64,000 nucleotides of DNA, taken from Actinia tenebrosa (lineage: Eukaryota > Cnidaria > Anthozoa > Actiniaria > Actiniidae). Position 1 is the first letter of the stretch. The number at the start of each line of letters is the position of its first letter. The translations under genes were made by a program, and so were the position numbers. The notes under the pieces were generated by a model. That model did not search any database. It saw only the letters and a program-made list of their open reading frames with translations, and was not told the DNA's origin. The stretch covers positions 458,498 through 522,497 of the forward strand of contig NW_022261837.1 in the NCBI RefSeq assembly GCF_009602425.1. The letters run 5' to 3'. This document shows, in pieces, positions 12,001 to 26,100 of this stretch.

Positions 12001-15000
12001 AACAGCTAGACCAGAGTATACCACATGCCTTTACGGCATCCAATATGGCCTCCAGTCTTGATGTTTCCGTCTTGACCTTGGAAATGTTTTCTCTCCAAGA
12101 ATACTACCACCAGCAATACTTTCTTTATTTTGTGATTTCTCTATTTTCATAAGTGTCCTTAAGCGTCTGAACAACACAAAAATTGCAAAGCATGTCAACC
12201 AAGTTCTTGTCTTACCAAAACGTCATCTGATATGCAAACGTTTCATTATGGAGAGTTGACTTATAAAAAGTTTACTTTATTTTTGCAGCCATTCCGGCTC
12301 TACAGCCCATCGTTCACGATCTTTTCGTGTTGCGTACTTCAGGCAAGGCAGACGCCGGCAAGGAAGTTGAGACCCAGAGAGAAGTCGTTGTGTCAATGCT
12401 GTTGAGATTCGTTCAGTATGCAGAGGTATATATCAATTATGATAGATAGACGAGGTCTTCAAAGTGCCAGTACTTGAATCTAAAACGAGAAAAAATATGA
12501 AGTAGTCAATCAACGTGATTTGAGCGGAGAAGATACTTAGTTGTGTTATGCTATCATAACAGGTGCTGGAGATGTTGACCATGGTACTAAACTGCTACCA
12601 ACGAGAAGATGAAGACAGATGGAAGAAAATGTCCAGACAAGTCATTGATATGCTGTTACCTATGCTTGCTAAACAACAGGTAAATAACTTCATGGAATAA
12701 TTCATTTGTTCCACCTAGAATAAGTAACCAATAAATATAGAACCAGTAGCACTGTAAAATTTAACAAGACAATCACAATATATAACAGAAAAACTTTCAC
12801 CAACCATAACAGTTTCTACAAAGCAAATAAAAGCATTATCCGGCAATTACAACAAACGCAAACACGACAATAACAGCAGCAGCAATGACATTTACAACCA
12901 TCGGTGGCAGGTACGACAACTACAACAACAAAAGATGACATGCCAACAGTTGGAGTAAATACTTCAAAAATATCTACAAAAGTTGCACAAATAATAGAAG
13001 CATCACTTCTAGCACCATAACAATTGCCACCACTAACAGCAACAACACAGCAACGACAACGGCTATGATAAACAGGTGCAAATATGAAAGCAGCAACAGC
13101 AAGAGGTAATCCACAGATAGTTAGTCATGCGAAGTTCCTTGGCGAAATTCCATTTTTGTTTCACTTACTATTGTTTNGTAATGACAGATTTATGTAGAGA
13201 ATGAGTTTGGTTTTACTGCATTGCAAGGAGTGTTCCAAGCAGTTTCTCCTGTATCTCTTCGTCCTGCAGACGTCTTACTCAAGGCACTTTTTGTGCCAAT
13301 TCAGCTGGTAAGACTCGTGATATCGCTCGTTTTAAACTAGTTTTGGTTGATTCCAGTATCATTATCATCGTCGCCATCATCACCATTTTGCATTACATTT
13401 TACATTACATTCTACATTACATTAATTTACTTTGTTCTTATGTTTTCAATCTTTTAGACCCAACTGCTGACCCTCGAGCGCTGGCTCAGCATGGTCTTGG
13501 TGTTGCTCTACACCATACAAGGTCACGTGAGTGAAGGCCAGCTAATATCCCGAATGAAAGAGATCCATATAAAAACAAACATTTTGAATGGCTTGGTTGA
13601 TGAAACCCTGGACGAACAGTATCAGAATCCAGGAGACAGCGTATCAGCTGAAGAATCTGATAAGGTTGGTATGTAAGGAATGCGTGACCGCTATGACGGA
13701 TTGGATTTGGATTGCGTGACACCGCTAAAAGGTTTTAAATTCGTTTGTTTCGTTTCAGTTATTTAGCTTGTTTCTTCTGCATGTTGTTAACATCATTGTT
13801 CAGCGTATTGCGAACCTGTCCAACATGTTGGCTAAAGACAATGGACTTGATATCTTATTTCTGCACAAGCAGTTTTCTAGCTTGAGTCTTTCAATCACCC
13901 ATATGATTAAATCAGGTAATTTCTTTTTCCATATTTTTAATCAGTTTTGACCGGGTTGCCTGTCTACTGAACGACACAGGAACCCCACATACGCCATCTA
14001 AATTATTCTATGTTTTTCGTCCTTTCAGAGAATTTTTCTCGAATCACTACTTCAACGTCTGCGTTATGCAACAGCCAGCCACCACACCCATTAGTAGCTG
14101 CCATCAATTCATCGTTAACCAAAATTCTCCCCACCCATCCCCTGTTAGTCTTACGTTGGGCTACGGTACTGAAGTCGCTATCGTTCAGCAATCCATCCTT
14201 CTGGTATAAACTAATAGAAACAGGTTCCTCCGCAAAACAAGGTTTGTCATTAAATGATTTTAAAGATATTTTAACATCTCTATTGACTTGTTTATACGAC
14301 CCTACATTTATTTCGACCTACCCTTTCTTCTGTTAGAAACCAAAGAAACACGTGACTGTGTCCAGCCAATCAACAGAGAGGCTACACGACAGGCCGCAAT
14401 CTTGCTTTATTGCGATCTCTTGATAGAAAAGGAAGCGGTATGATTGAATAAAAAACTTTTTTTTCTTTTTTCTTTTCCATGTTGAATATTCAGTTCGTTT
14501 TTTTCCCGGCTGGTATTTCGGGTCTTATTTTTTCTCCTTTTGTTGCTACCAACAGGATCGACCTGGGTGTAGTCTAAATGAAGTAACAATACTATTGCAG
14601 TCTTGCATAGAAGATTTGATTCGTCTGCATGCTGAGATACCCGTTGTAAAGCTTTTTAGGTATGTGCGCCGTAGAATCCGAGCGCATGGCAAGTTTTAAT
14701 TACATCATTAGACAGATTTCTAAAGACGACGGCGTCGTTTTTCGTGCGCAAATAACGGAAAACCATTTGATTGTTGAGTACTTTGTGCGTGCTGGAAGTC
14801 GGTGCCGTACGTTCCCATTCATACGAAAAAACCACTCCAATATTCTCTTGTTTTATCACAACTATAACTTTGTTAAAATTACTAAATTTATCTCTTTGTC
14901 TTACCTCTGTTGCTTATTACGAACGTCTCTATTTTGCAGTATTCTTCATAAGAGTTTGGACGGAAGTCGTGTATTAATGGAAACATTCATCTCTGGTCAT

Positions 15001-18000
15001 GCTCTACAAAAAGAAAGACAAAAAAGAGATGTAAGTTTTGTAGGAGAGCTTAGAATGTGTTAAAGAAGCAATGACAAATGACATGGTTACCATGGGGATC
15101 GTTTGATAAGGCTTCTACTAATAGACGTCATTTCCGGCCTCGAGAATCTTAACCAGGGCCCGATTGTACGAAGGTGAATAGTGCTACCCGACGGATAAAT
15201 CTTATCCAGCGGATAAATTTATTGGATAACAGCATTACTTTATTCATTGGATAAGGAGTTATCCGCCGGATAGCGCTATCCACCCTTAGTTCGCTCCGGG
15301 CCCAGCCAAATGGCAAGTGGTCAATCAAGCATGGAAGGCAAAGATTGCTCTTCACTGAAGGCTTTTAATGAGATTTATGACATTCATTCGCTGGCTGATA
15401 GCGCAAGCTATCCAACATGGCGTTCATGACGTCACATGAAAGTCAGAGTCAAATAAAATGAGTAAATATCTTTTTTTTCCCCAGATACCCTACACCAAAC
15501 ATTTAGTCCAGTGCCTGGCGAACGTACACAGTTCACAAACCTGCCTTCTTCTCAAAATCCTTGCGGACTTTTTCCTCGATTCCGATTGCCGTTCCATCAC
15601 ACGACTGGTGGAGAGCAACATTTGTAAACGGCTGGAGATAGAAATCTCTCGTCTGAAGGTAGGTTGGTCTTCCGTTAACCACACGTAGCCCAAGAAGTCA
15701 TTTCGAATGTCTACTCATGTGACAGCTTTAAGAAGACAAGCAAATATTTAAGGAAACCTTCATAAGCCAACCTGAGCTATATACTAACTGCTTACTTGAC
15801 CATAGAAAATTACATTACGTTTGCACTGGAAGGCATGGCAGGCAGCCATGTTGGTGGTGTTTAAACATATAAATAAGGTTGCAATGTCTTGAATTACTAG
15901 GGAATGTTTGTCAACGACCCAGTAGATGGCAAGTGCCATTGAAATAATGCTAGTCACAGGTTATAACACTGATGAAAAATATTTTCTCTAGAAAGCATTT
16001 AGTGAGCTCAATATGTGTGTAAACTGCTTTTGAAAATATCCATATTTGACATTAAATATACCAGACGATGATCACATGCCAAATGATCACGTGATTCTTT
16101 GGCGTGTTGGGCGTTGACTGTTATGATCCATGGCAAACTGCGATTGTTGCTATATTTGTTACTTCAGGATCCCAAAAACGAAACTTCTACAGAAGAACTT
16201 ATAGCTGTCTGTCACCTGATGGCATCCAAGAAACAGATACAAAGGTGAGTGTCGAGAAACCTTGTTTTTAAGAAGACGATGCTTTCGAATTTTGCCGAGG
16301 CAGCGTAGAAAAGGCTTCTAGTTTTATCGATACCTTGAAACAACCTCTTGGCGGCTGATCAAAGTCAGTATACGGCTAACTCAAAGATCGAATTCGAAGT
16401 TAGGTTTTGCGGAGGAAGGTAAACTGGAGAACTCTGAGAAAAACTCTTGAATCAAGTAAGAGACGTAACAAACACTACTCACACGTGATGCCAAGTCTCC
16501 CACTTCCACTTCCACTCCAACTCCATTATTCGATTCCCTAACGCAAATCTTCCATAATCCTATAATACGTAGTTGTTCTTACTCCTGACTTGCGGTTCAT
16601 TGTTTTGTATTTTTAGAAATCCTCGGCTTTGTTCACTGGTTCATCACATTTTAGCATCTTCTCCACGCACACAGACTACCGAACAGGTTACAAGTACCAC
16701 ACATCTAGTTACGTCAATGAAAAACTACGTTATTGATCAGGTAAGTACGTTTATCGGTAGGTGATGGTGGTGCCTATTGTGGGTAGGTTTATGGGTAGGT
16801 GATGGTGGTGCCTATTGTGGGTAGGTTTATNATGGTGGTGCCTATTGTGGGTAGGTTTATGGGTAGGTGATGGTGGTGCCTATTGTGGGTAGGTTTATGG
16901 GTAGGTGGTGGTGGTGCCTATTGTGGGTAGGCTTATGGGTAGGTGATGGTGGTGCCTATTGTGGGTAGGTTTATTGGTAGGTGATGGTGGTGCGTATTGT
17001 GGGTAGGTTTATTGGTAGGTGATNTATTGTGGGTAGGTTTATTGGTAGGTGATGGTGGTGCGTATTGTGGGTAGGTTTATTGGTAGGTGATTGTGGTGCC
17101 TATTGTGGGCAGGTTTATCGGTAGGTGATGGTGGTGCGTATTGTGGGTAGGTTTATTGGTAGGTGATGGTGGTACCTATTGTGGGTAGGTTTATTGGTAG
17201 GTGATGATGGTGCGTATTGTGGGTAGGTTTATTGGTAGGTGATGATGGTGCCTATTGTGGTTCGATTCATATCAACTGTGTATCTCAAATGCATATATCA
17301 GAGAATAATTATTGCTAGATCAGCAATCTAGTGCCAATTGCGACTATTAGTTAATAACTATTTTGTTTTTATTTCACGGATTAAGTACCATCGCTCTAAT
17401 CAAATATTTGGTGTTTTAGGAGTGGTTCTCTCGTCTGGCATCCCACTGCTGCTCCACGGCCAACCCTGACCCCAGTGTACTGCGGGCAAGAAATGCACAA
17501 GAATCCATTCTCCTTTTAAGCGCTTTGAACTTTAGCTCTGTTTGTAATATTATGAGTCAAGAGGTGAGCAGCCACCTTTTTATTAAAGATTACTGTATTA
17601 GTTGTTGTGAATCGGTCAGTCGGTCGGTCGGTCGGTCGGTCGGTCGGTCAGTCAGTCAGTCAGTCAGTCAGTCGGTGAGTTGGTCAGTAGGTGAGTCAGT
17701 CAGTCGGTCAGTCAGTCGGTGAGTTGGTCAGTCGGTCAGTCAGTTGGTGAGTTGGTCAGTCGGTCAGTCAGTCGGTATATTGGTCAGTCGGTCAGTCAGT
17801 TAATGGGTGAACAAATTAGTGAGTGAGGAAGAAAATAAAAAAAGTTGTTATGGCTTCCATTGGCTCAGTCGTTGTCGATACTATTGTTATCGTTGCTGCT
17901 GCTGTTATTTTTACAGTTTCCAATATAGATCACTTGCTTGTTTTATTCCTCCCCCCCCCCTCCCCCCATGTTTTTCGTAATGTTTTTTTCCTATAGTATT

Positions 18001-21000
18001 TGATGTGTTACTGTATAATACTATTTACAGGAATTCGACGTTGGTCTTCTCGAAGACTGCATTCTAGTCGGTGTCGAAAGAACACTTCAGTTCACCTCCA
18101 GAAGACTGAGCGTAGAGGTAAGTCACGTGCTCATTCTTTTCCTGTTCCACCTTTTCCTACAAGGTACTTAAATGTTCAATATCTATTTTTTTTCATTACA
18201 GGAAACTGTCATTAAGCTCTACGACAACACTGAACACTTCGAGAGTACTGGAGTGGACCATTTATTATTAGCAGCCAAACTAACCATATTTAGGCATATG
18301 TACCACGTGGTGCAAGAAGTCGTGACCAACGTTCCATGTGAAGGTAACTATGGCGATCTGTATCCTAGGTAACAGTTAGGCACTTTAATTTCTTCTCAGT
18401 CTTTCCCGTCACAAGATTATGAAACAAGGGCGAGGCATGCCATAAGCGTGACTGGCATTACCCCTGGCACCACCACCACCACCATCACAGCCACCAGCAC
18501 CGGCGAAACTCAAAACTTTGCTCCTCGGTCCTATCCTGTTTTAATTTATTTTATTTTATCCTATTTAGCTCAAGAAGAGGGCAACTCATCTTCTCGCATA
18601 ATCATCGACAAAGACAGTTTTGCTTTTCTTTGTAAAGATACACAATGGTGTAGCCGTATCCTAGACCTCGCTCGTGGGATTGTATCGTATTGTAGTGTCG
18701 TCAGCTCGCTTCCTCGGCAGTGTGTCTTAAACGCAGATGAAATTTGTTGTCTTTGTAGATTCATCTTTCTTCCCCTAGCGGTGAGTATTATATAATAATA
18801 AGAATCAATTTATATAGCGTCATTTCTAATGTATCCGATAAAGTTTTGAGGCAATCAATGATGGCGGCTATTTTCTACTCTAAAACAGCCCCACAATGCA
18901 CTGTAATGCAGACTCGTTTTGTCCTCAATCTCGGAACGGCTAATTGAAACATATTTATGTCATTTAGATCGTACATCACAAACTGGTCAGCGGTATTCCT
19001 CCAAACACTGTGGAAATGAAGATAGCATTAACTTGTATCGGCAAGGTAAGCCGTAGGCAGCCATGTTCATTCCCATCAAAATAAAAACCTTTGTATAAGA
19101 TAAAAGGTTATAAGGAATAATAGAAATCTATTGCTCTATCCAATATATGGCCGCCGACGTCATGTGTAATTGAAAAATGGTCAAGGTTCTAAAATCGTTG
19201 CTTATAATTGTGCGTCGTATAAAAACAATCTATCGTTTTTCAAACTCATTTTATTGTTTACTGTAGTTTTTCAGTAAGAGTTTGTTTTTACCGATGCAGC
19301 TGGTGCTGAAGGGACTACGGAAGCGAGAGGCTTCAGCTTTCTACTGTTTGTTTGAACATCCTTTAAATTTTCATGTCTCACTACTCAGCCTCCTGACTTT
19401 CAGTCTCATTCTAAAGTGCTCCGTTGCCCTTGTGTGCTGTTGTTGTTATTCCATTGTTTTCACTTCTTTTCTATCCTCAGCTTCTTCTACTGGAGTACGA
19501 CCAGAGTGTCAATGAAGTGGAGTACGTAACATTAGTTTGTCAAGCCATCAACCATGTCTATACTTTGATTAAAGCAGGTAAGACGAACATATTCAAAGCT
19601 ATTACAGTACCATACGACTTCCCCCTCCCCTCCCCCCCCCCCCACCCAAACAAAAAGAAAACACCCACAAAAATATTAAAGTACTAAATTCAATTCCAGT
19701 CCAAGAACTACAGATAACTTGTTCACCTTCATATTTAACTCCCTCAATTGAACTTTTTTCTTCTAGTGTCTGTCAACGGGACTGAAAAGTTAAGTCATGA
19801 AATATCAGATGAAGATCGTCGCCCCTGTGCCGACAGAGAAGATGGTGAGTGTATTTGCAATTAGGCAGTGAGACAAATAGTAAGACAAACGGACAGACAG
19901 ACCAAGTTATTGACCGAACGTATGACTGATAGAAACAGGGTTCATGACCTGATGACTTATGAAACTTGAATTACAGGCCTCTCTGGGGTAAGCCATTACA
20001 CCTTACATACTTCATAAAAACACAGTTGTATCCCATCAATAACTGAATTAAGAACATCCTCGTAGAACGACAACGAAAAGAAGACAAGAAAATCTAGTGA
20101 ATGTTTTCACCTTATATTTACTGTGGTTGCTTCCTCAGAATTTCAGTCCATCACCTTAGCCTGTGACCAAATATCAGACCTTGTCAACTACACCTACACA
20201 TACCTTAGGCCTGGGTCCCAATCGTTCTCAGTCCTCCCCCAGTTTCTTTACGAGCCTTTCACTCTGGCAATCGTAGGCTTGGCTAGACGACCGTTGGTCA
20301 ACAGCTATGCACGAACACCTCCTCTTGTTTGGAAGCTAGGATGGATGCCGACACCTGAGGGACCCCTAAAAACAGAATTGCCACCTTTACCAATAGAGAT
20401 CCTTAAAGAAAAAGATGTTCTGAATGAATTTGTTATGAGAGTCAATATCTTAGGTAGGCTTCATAGGCTTCGTTTGATAACATTAGAGGATGTAGCATGG
20501 CGAAAGACAGGAACAGTAAAGTCCTTTTACTTGAGAAAGAATTTTTTTCTGGAGAGAAGATAAAATTTTTTTATTCACTACTACTCCTCTTGTATATTCT
20601 TTTGTCATTAAGGAAGAATATCCGTTCCAATCCAATATTCTCTTAATGTGACTGCGTTCAAATAGTGGCATACATGGGCGTGTCCAAATGTTGCTAGTCC
20701 CCAATTGTGCTTGTGCCATGTGATCATGTTAGTGTACATTGGAATGGTTCTACAGGATATACTGATCTATGACACCAATTTAGCTGTCCTACCTTATCCC
20801 AGAAAACGAATAAAAACTAGTACAAGTATTTCTCAGTTTTCCTTTTACCAGAAGCAAAATCAACACAGAGAGTTACTGATTCAATTATAAACTGTTGTTG
20901 TATTAAAGGCTGGATTAACAGGCAGCAGTTCGAAGAGACGTGGGCAGCGTTACTCGGTGTTCTTAGCTCGCCACCACTTCCTGAACAAGTCTCACAAGAG

Positions 21001-23100
21001 GTACGAACACATGACTACTATTAGTTTTCCTGCATGGATATAAACCTTATCCAGAATACTTACTTTGAATAAGGTTTAAAGACTGGTTCACACAAGCAAC
21101 ACAAACGCAAGCGCAAGCGCAAGAAAAATTATAAGACCCTGGAAGACGTTTGTTTTCAGTTTTTGGCACAGAAATTTGTGCAAAACGTAATATCCTAATA
21201 CATCAATTGTCGTTGCACATTTATTCTATAACCTATAAATTCTCGTTAATCTTTAGGAGGACATGGAAGCCAGCCATTCTTGTTGTCTAGCAGTCCGTTG
21301 CATTTCAGCGCTTCTTCTCCAGACTACCCTGTACCCGACCCCCGGTAACTGTAACGTTGGGGGATACCTACACAGCCCAAGACACCGGGATTTGCCTTTC
21401 CTTGGTAGCAGGTAGAAACTTCTGAAAAACTACTCATTGACAATTACATTTACATAATAGTGTCACTTTACTACCAGAATGCTATCCATATATGATCATT
21501 TGTCAGTATTACTTGTTGCAAGGTTCGGCTCTTATGTTTCAGGGTTTTTCTCCGGGTTATCTGTTTTTCTTCCTGACTGCATCCTAGGTAGACATCGATC
21601 TGTTACGGTGCTGTTTTATCTGTTTCGGGATTTTTTCAGTTTGGTGTCCTGATTTATCCTTTCTATTTTACAGGGCTGGAAAGAAGTTATCTGTAGTACG
21701 CGGGCTCGTGGAAGAAGAGTTTGTAAATAATTGCTGCACAGGGTGAGACTTAGGTTGACTTTACCACTGAGATATTTGATATTGGTTTCTTTAGTTATAT
21801 CAAGCAACATGGCGGCTATGTCTTCCGTCTTTTTTATCCACTGTAGAAGGGACGCATGCCTTCAATTTGCACTTCCTTAGCTTTATCATTGACTTGCTTT
21901 TCTCTTTACCAGAAGTGTTAAAAACTCCTTGTAAGAGCCAACGCTTTTGAACTCAGATCATAGGTCTTTTCTAAGTTAGTTTCCGTGGTGCATCTTGATC
22001 AAGCTTAGGTACAGACAGCTTTTGTTCATCAAGCTTTATATGGTGTTTTTTTTGTACCATAGGTAGCCCAGAATACGCCTCGTTTGTCGAACTCAGTAAA
22101 AGGCCTGCCAGAAACAGAAGTACCCGTAATTTTCTGCCTTTATAAATTTGTGAAGGCCAACTTGACTGAAATTAGTGTTTTTCCATATTTTTAGGACTGG
22201 TAAAGCGTACTTAACAAAAGAAGACGTCAAACATGAACATTCCGCGAGCTTCCATCGATCGAATAGTTTTGTCTCTAATCACGGAAACACTGCCGTGTGG
22301 ACTAGTAACAAGCTCGTATTCGACAATCCGCTGTACGGACTGAACGTAGACAGGATACTTGGTTTCCATGACTACACGCTTGGACAAGTAAGGGGATTTA
22401 GAGCGTTCGAGATTAATCCTTGGAGATTGTATCATTTCAATATTGCCTTGTTCTCGAGAATTCTACATTTTTCATCTAGAGAATCCAAAATATAGATGGC
22501 TGGCTCGAGCTTCCGTAAGGAGCACCCACTTAATATGGACCCTTGTTTGGACGAATTCAGTCACTGATAACAGACCACCTTTGTGCAGGCAGTTTCTTTT
22601 GTTTCTTCGGTGTCCCTTTTGACAGGGTTTGACATTCCAAAAAAATTTCTAGTCTTTTTCATTGCAAAAAAAAAACAGTTTGTCTTCTTTCTCGTCGACA
22701 GATTTCTCTGTTGGGCCTGCACAGCCAAGCTCAAGCCCAACTACAAGAGTATCCTGACAGTGACGACGACGCAGCCATCGTCGTTACCATTCCTCGCATG
22801 GCCAAACCAGAAAAACTTGATATTCGTTCTTGTCTACAATTTTTACTGGAGCTTTTTGAACAGTGGATGTCACCTTATGTTCAGCCCAGGACTCCTCTCA
22901 TGCTTTTGTCTGAAGCTACTAAAGCGGTGAGTCCACCATGTGTTTGGGCGCAACGTGTTTTCGCCATTGCAGTCTGGATCCAGTCTTTATGGCAATTTTC
23001 AAAATATCTGGGCAAATTGCAAATATCTGTTGTCAACGGTTTTGCCAGTGTTTTGCGTACCAGTGGCCCGTCTTCTCGCTTCCACGACGACTTTGAAATC

Positions 23101-23135
<35 letters not shown>

Positions 23136-26100
23136 GAAAAAAAAGACAAAAAAAAAAAAGAATGCGGATGCACAATTGTCAAAAGAGCAACTATGGCGAG
23201 TATCAAGCGTCGATAAGACGAAATAAATGATTGCTGCAAATCAAAGTTAAGCTTTTTATTGGTGAAGTCTAATTAATGTATGTTCCTTATGTTCCTCGTT
23301 TTAGGTACCTGTTTGATCGCTAGCCGAATTCTGACTATTAACAGAAATCCACCTTTTTAAATATATTATTACTATCTCTAGTAATAAGAGTATTTATTTG
23401 CGTTCTGATTGGCTGTTTGAGCGGGCGGTATTTTGTCAGTATCTCCCCGCGCGCGCGGTCCGGTATCCTTTGCCGCTAAACGATAACACAAAACGATCAC
23501 AAAAACAAGTTAAAAAAATACGGGGAAAAAAAAAGTTATTTACCGTCCTATAGTCGGTCCGGATAGGGAAAAACTGTGCCCTTGGTGGTCTGTATATTCA
23601 AGACCTCGGGCACAGTTTTTCCCTATCCGGACCTCCTGTCCGGTAAATAACATATATATATATACCATTCAATGATTGTAACCATTTGATTGTACCCTTT
23701 TTAAGTTGGTAGTGTTTTCTGATCTGTTCATCGATGGTCATCACTTTGAATGGATCCTAGACACGCTGCTTGAACTTCACCAGAATCACCCATCAGAAGA
23801 TGACCTACTAATTCAGTACTCCTTACCTGTCATCTGCAAAGCACTGGCTTTCTTAAAAATTGTAAGTTCAGTTTATAAAATTTCAGTGTAATATCAGTGA
23901 TGCAAAGTTATTAACTCTATGTTTAGCAGCACATAACCAAATGCGGTAAAAAAAATTTCCCCGAGAGAAAGGATGTATATATTCTCTAACTATGTACTTG
24001 GGTGCGTGCGTATATCGTTGTGACTTTGTCATTTTATCATTATATCTGTGATATATGATGAAAAGAGACACGGTATTGACCCATTGGCTTTGTATTCTTG
24101 TGTTAGGAGGGACAAACTTCTGAAAAAGTGTTCAAGATTGTGGAAACGTCTTTACGAAGTCCACATGTTCCCCTTCAGGTAAAATACACGACTGTGGTCC
24201 TTTCTTCTCTTTTTTTTTCTCACTCCATTTATTCCCTTTCTGTCTCTCGTTTGCTTATATAAAAAGTCCTCTGGGCTAATCAAAGTGAAGACAAGGCTAC
24301 ACGACTGTGGTCCTTTGTTTTTTCTTTTTTCTCATTCCATTTATTCCCTTTCTGTCTCTCGTTTGCTTATATAAAAAGTCCTCTGGGCTAATCAAAGTGA
24401 AGACAAGGCTAACTTACTGTCGAATTGAAATCTAGCATGTTTTGCGCAGGGAGGAGAACCGTAAACCAAGAAAAATCCTCAAATCTTGAAAGATCTAAGG
24501 CGCTGCACACGTTATGTCGAGTCTAGGATTGGAATCGAACCTGAGAATTCCTAGAGTTGACAGGCAAGTGTTTTCCACTGTTGCCAACCGCTTTGCCAGT
24601 GTTTTGCAGTGGCCCTGGTTTCCTTGATTCGCCACCCACTTCTTAAACTTCATAACCTCTCCCTACCCTATCCTTTCCTTTGTGTCCTTTCATTTAGTTT
24701 TCTTTTGCTGGTCGAGAGATTTTGCTTCATGTTCTGTCTATTTCTCTAGATGTCAGCATTATATGGATCCTTGTACATCCTCGAATCACACGTGCCCACT
24801 GTGGTGTCTCTGTTAATACCCATCCTGACCGAGCATCTTGGACGAAAACTGAATACACTTCCAAAGTAAGCCACGCATTTCTGATCAGTTCCTTTCATCT
24901 TTTCTTCCATAAAAACCTACCAGTAGCTTACCAGTGTTATTATTCTGTATCACAGAATGGTGGCCAATTTAAACAACTATTTGATGAACTTAATTATTTT
25001 GTTGATATTGTTTTTCAGTGCTGTAATGCTGGCCCAACAGCATCTTCTTGTTATGTGGTCCACCGTATTTTACCTAATTGAACATTACAATGATGAAATC
25101 CCAGATGCAGAATTCAAAGCCAACATACTCAAGGTATGCACAAATCTCATTTGTCTGCCCCGAAATTCGCTTGAGTGACCACGAAATGAATGGCTCCAAG
25201 TCGAGATTATGGACTTGACGTAATAATGATCACGCCAAGTCCAACCTCAACTAAAAGCCATTCATTTAGCTTTCGTGGTCGCACAAGCGAATTTTGAAAT
25301 GATCTATAATTATACTGCATCATCAAAACTTGAGACTGCTACACGAATCTCTCTTCCCCAGGTCGCTGTTCGTATAGCATCTTCCAATGAGGAAAGCACT
25401 CCGCCAGCTGTGTACCATGCTATCATGAGGGGACTGGAACGACTTGTGGTGTCATTTGCTTTGTCTTCTTCAGAAAGCGATTCACTAGTCAAACTTAGTG
25501 TCGACAGGTAGGCACGACTACACAAAAAACATTTAAAACTTTGGTTTCTAGAGTCAGTGCGGAAAGGGCAGAGAATTCGTATTTCCAGACGACTGTGATC
25601 CTTTTAACATCTATTCTTCAGAAACCAAATTTTTGATTAAAATGAAGGGAAGAAACCCAGATAGGCAGCCATATTGGATTTGCCTCCAAATGCCCTGGGC
25701 CGAGTTGCGTAATGAAATGCGCATGACTGCTTGCAAATGCTTTAACATCACAACGAGAATGTAATATTAGTTTTATTACTCTGTCTCTAGATTGTCAATG
25801 CAGAACCCTCAAAGATCGATTTTAGCGTTGGGACTTCTCGTGACTTGCATGTACACAGGTATGCCACGAGACCTTTTCCAAAAGCGATCACGAAACATTG
25901 CCGGGCTTCAATTGACCCTAAAGTATTTATACATATTTGTATTTTATCAAGTCTAACCTTGACCTAGAGCCGTTGTTACGTGGTTACGTGGTCAAGTGAA
26001 TTCAGGGGAAAGTCTATTAAGAAGTTTGATAAGTAGCTTTGTATAATATAGTGTATCGGGGGAAAAAACTTTCAATACGTATCGAAGGCGTCAAGTCATT

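Larger units (their letters stand above)
5266..13307 (+). other. HTT: HTT exons 10-31 (rest of N-HEAT, second disordered loop)
   Basis: Exons lie at 5266-5315, 5702-5796, 6318-6419, 6894-6931, 7003-7069, 7346-7446, 7520-7596, 8077-8219, 8295-8552, 8765-8940, 9199-9259, 9334-9672, 9948-10055, 10244-10321, 10413-10654, 10735-10810, 11013-11177, 11572-11627, 11744-11907, 12289-12425, 12563-12679 and 13188-13307. Exon 21 (9334-9672) holds a Ser/Pro/Gly-rich loop with an SSDKSPTK motif placed like the human loop that carries two CDK5 sites, followed by conserved [18 protein letters not shown] (human GSFYHLPSYLKLHDVLKA). Exons 26-30 are the best conserved block: [69 protein letters not shown] and [10 protein letters not shown]. 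Confidence 0.95.

Noticed and set aside
17525-17722. Plus-strand frame with Ser-Val-Gly-Arg repeats
   Set aside because: The first part is HTT exon 41 and the rest is the GGTC/AGTC repeat.
24480-24640. A functional tRNA gene
   Set aside because: A and B boxes are present, but I could not fold acceptor, D and anticodon stems, so SINE is the better call.
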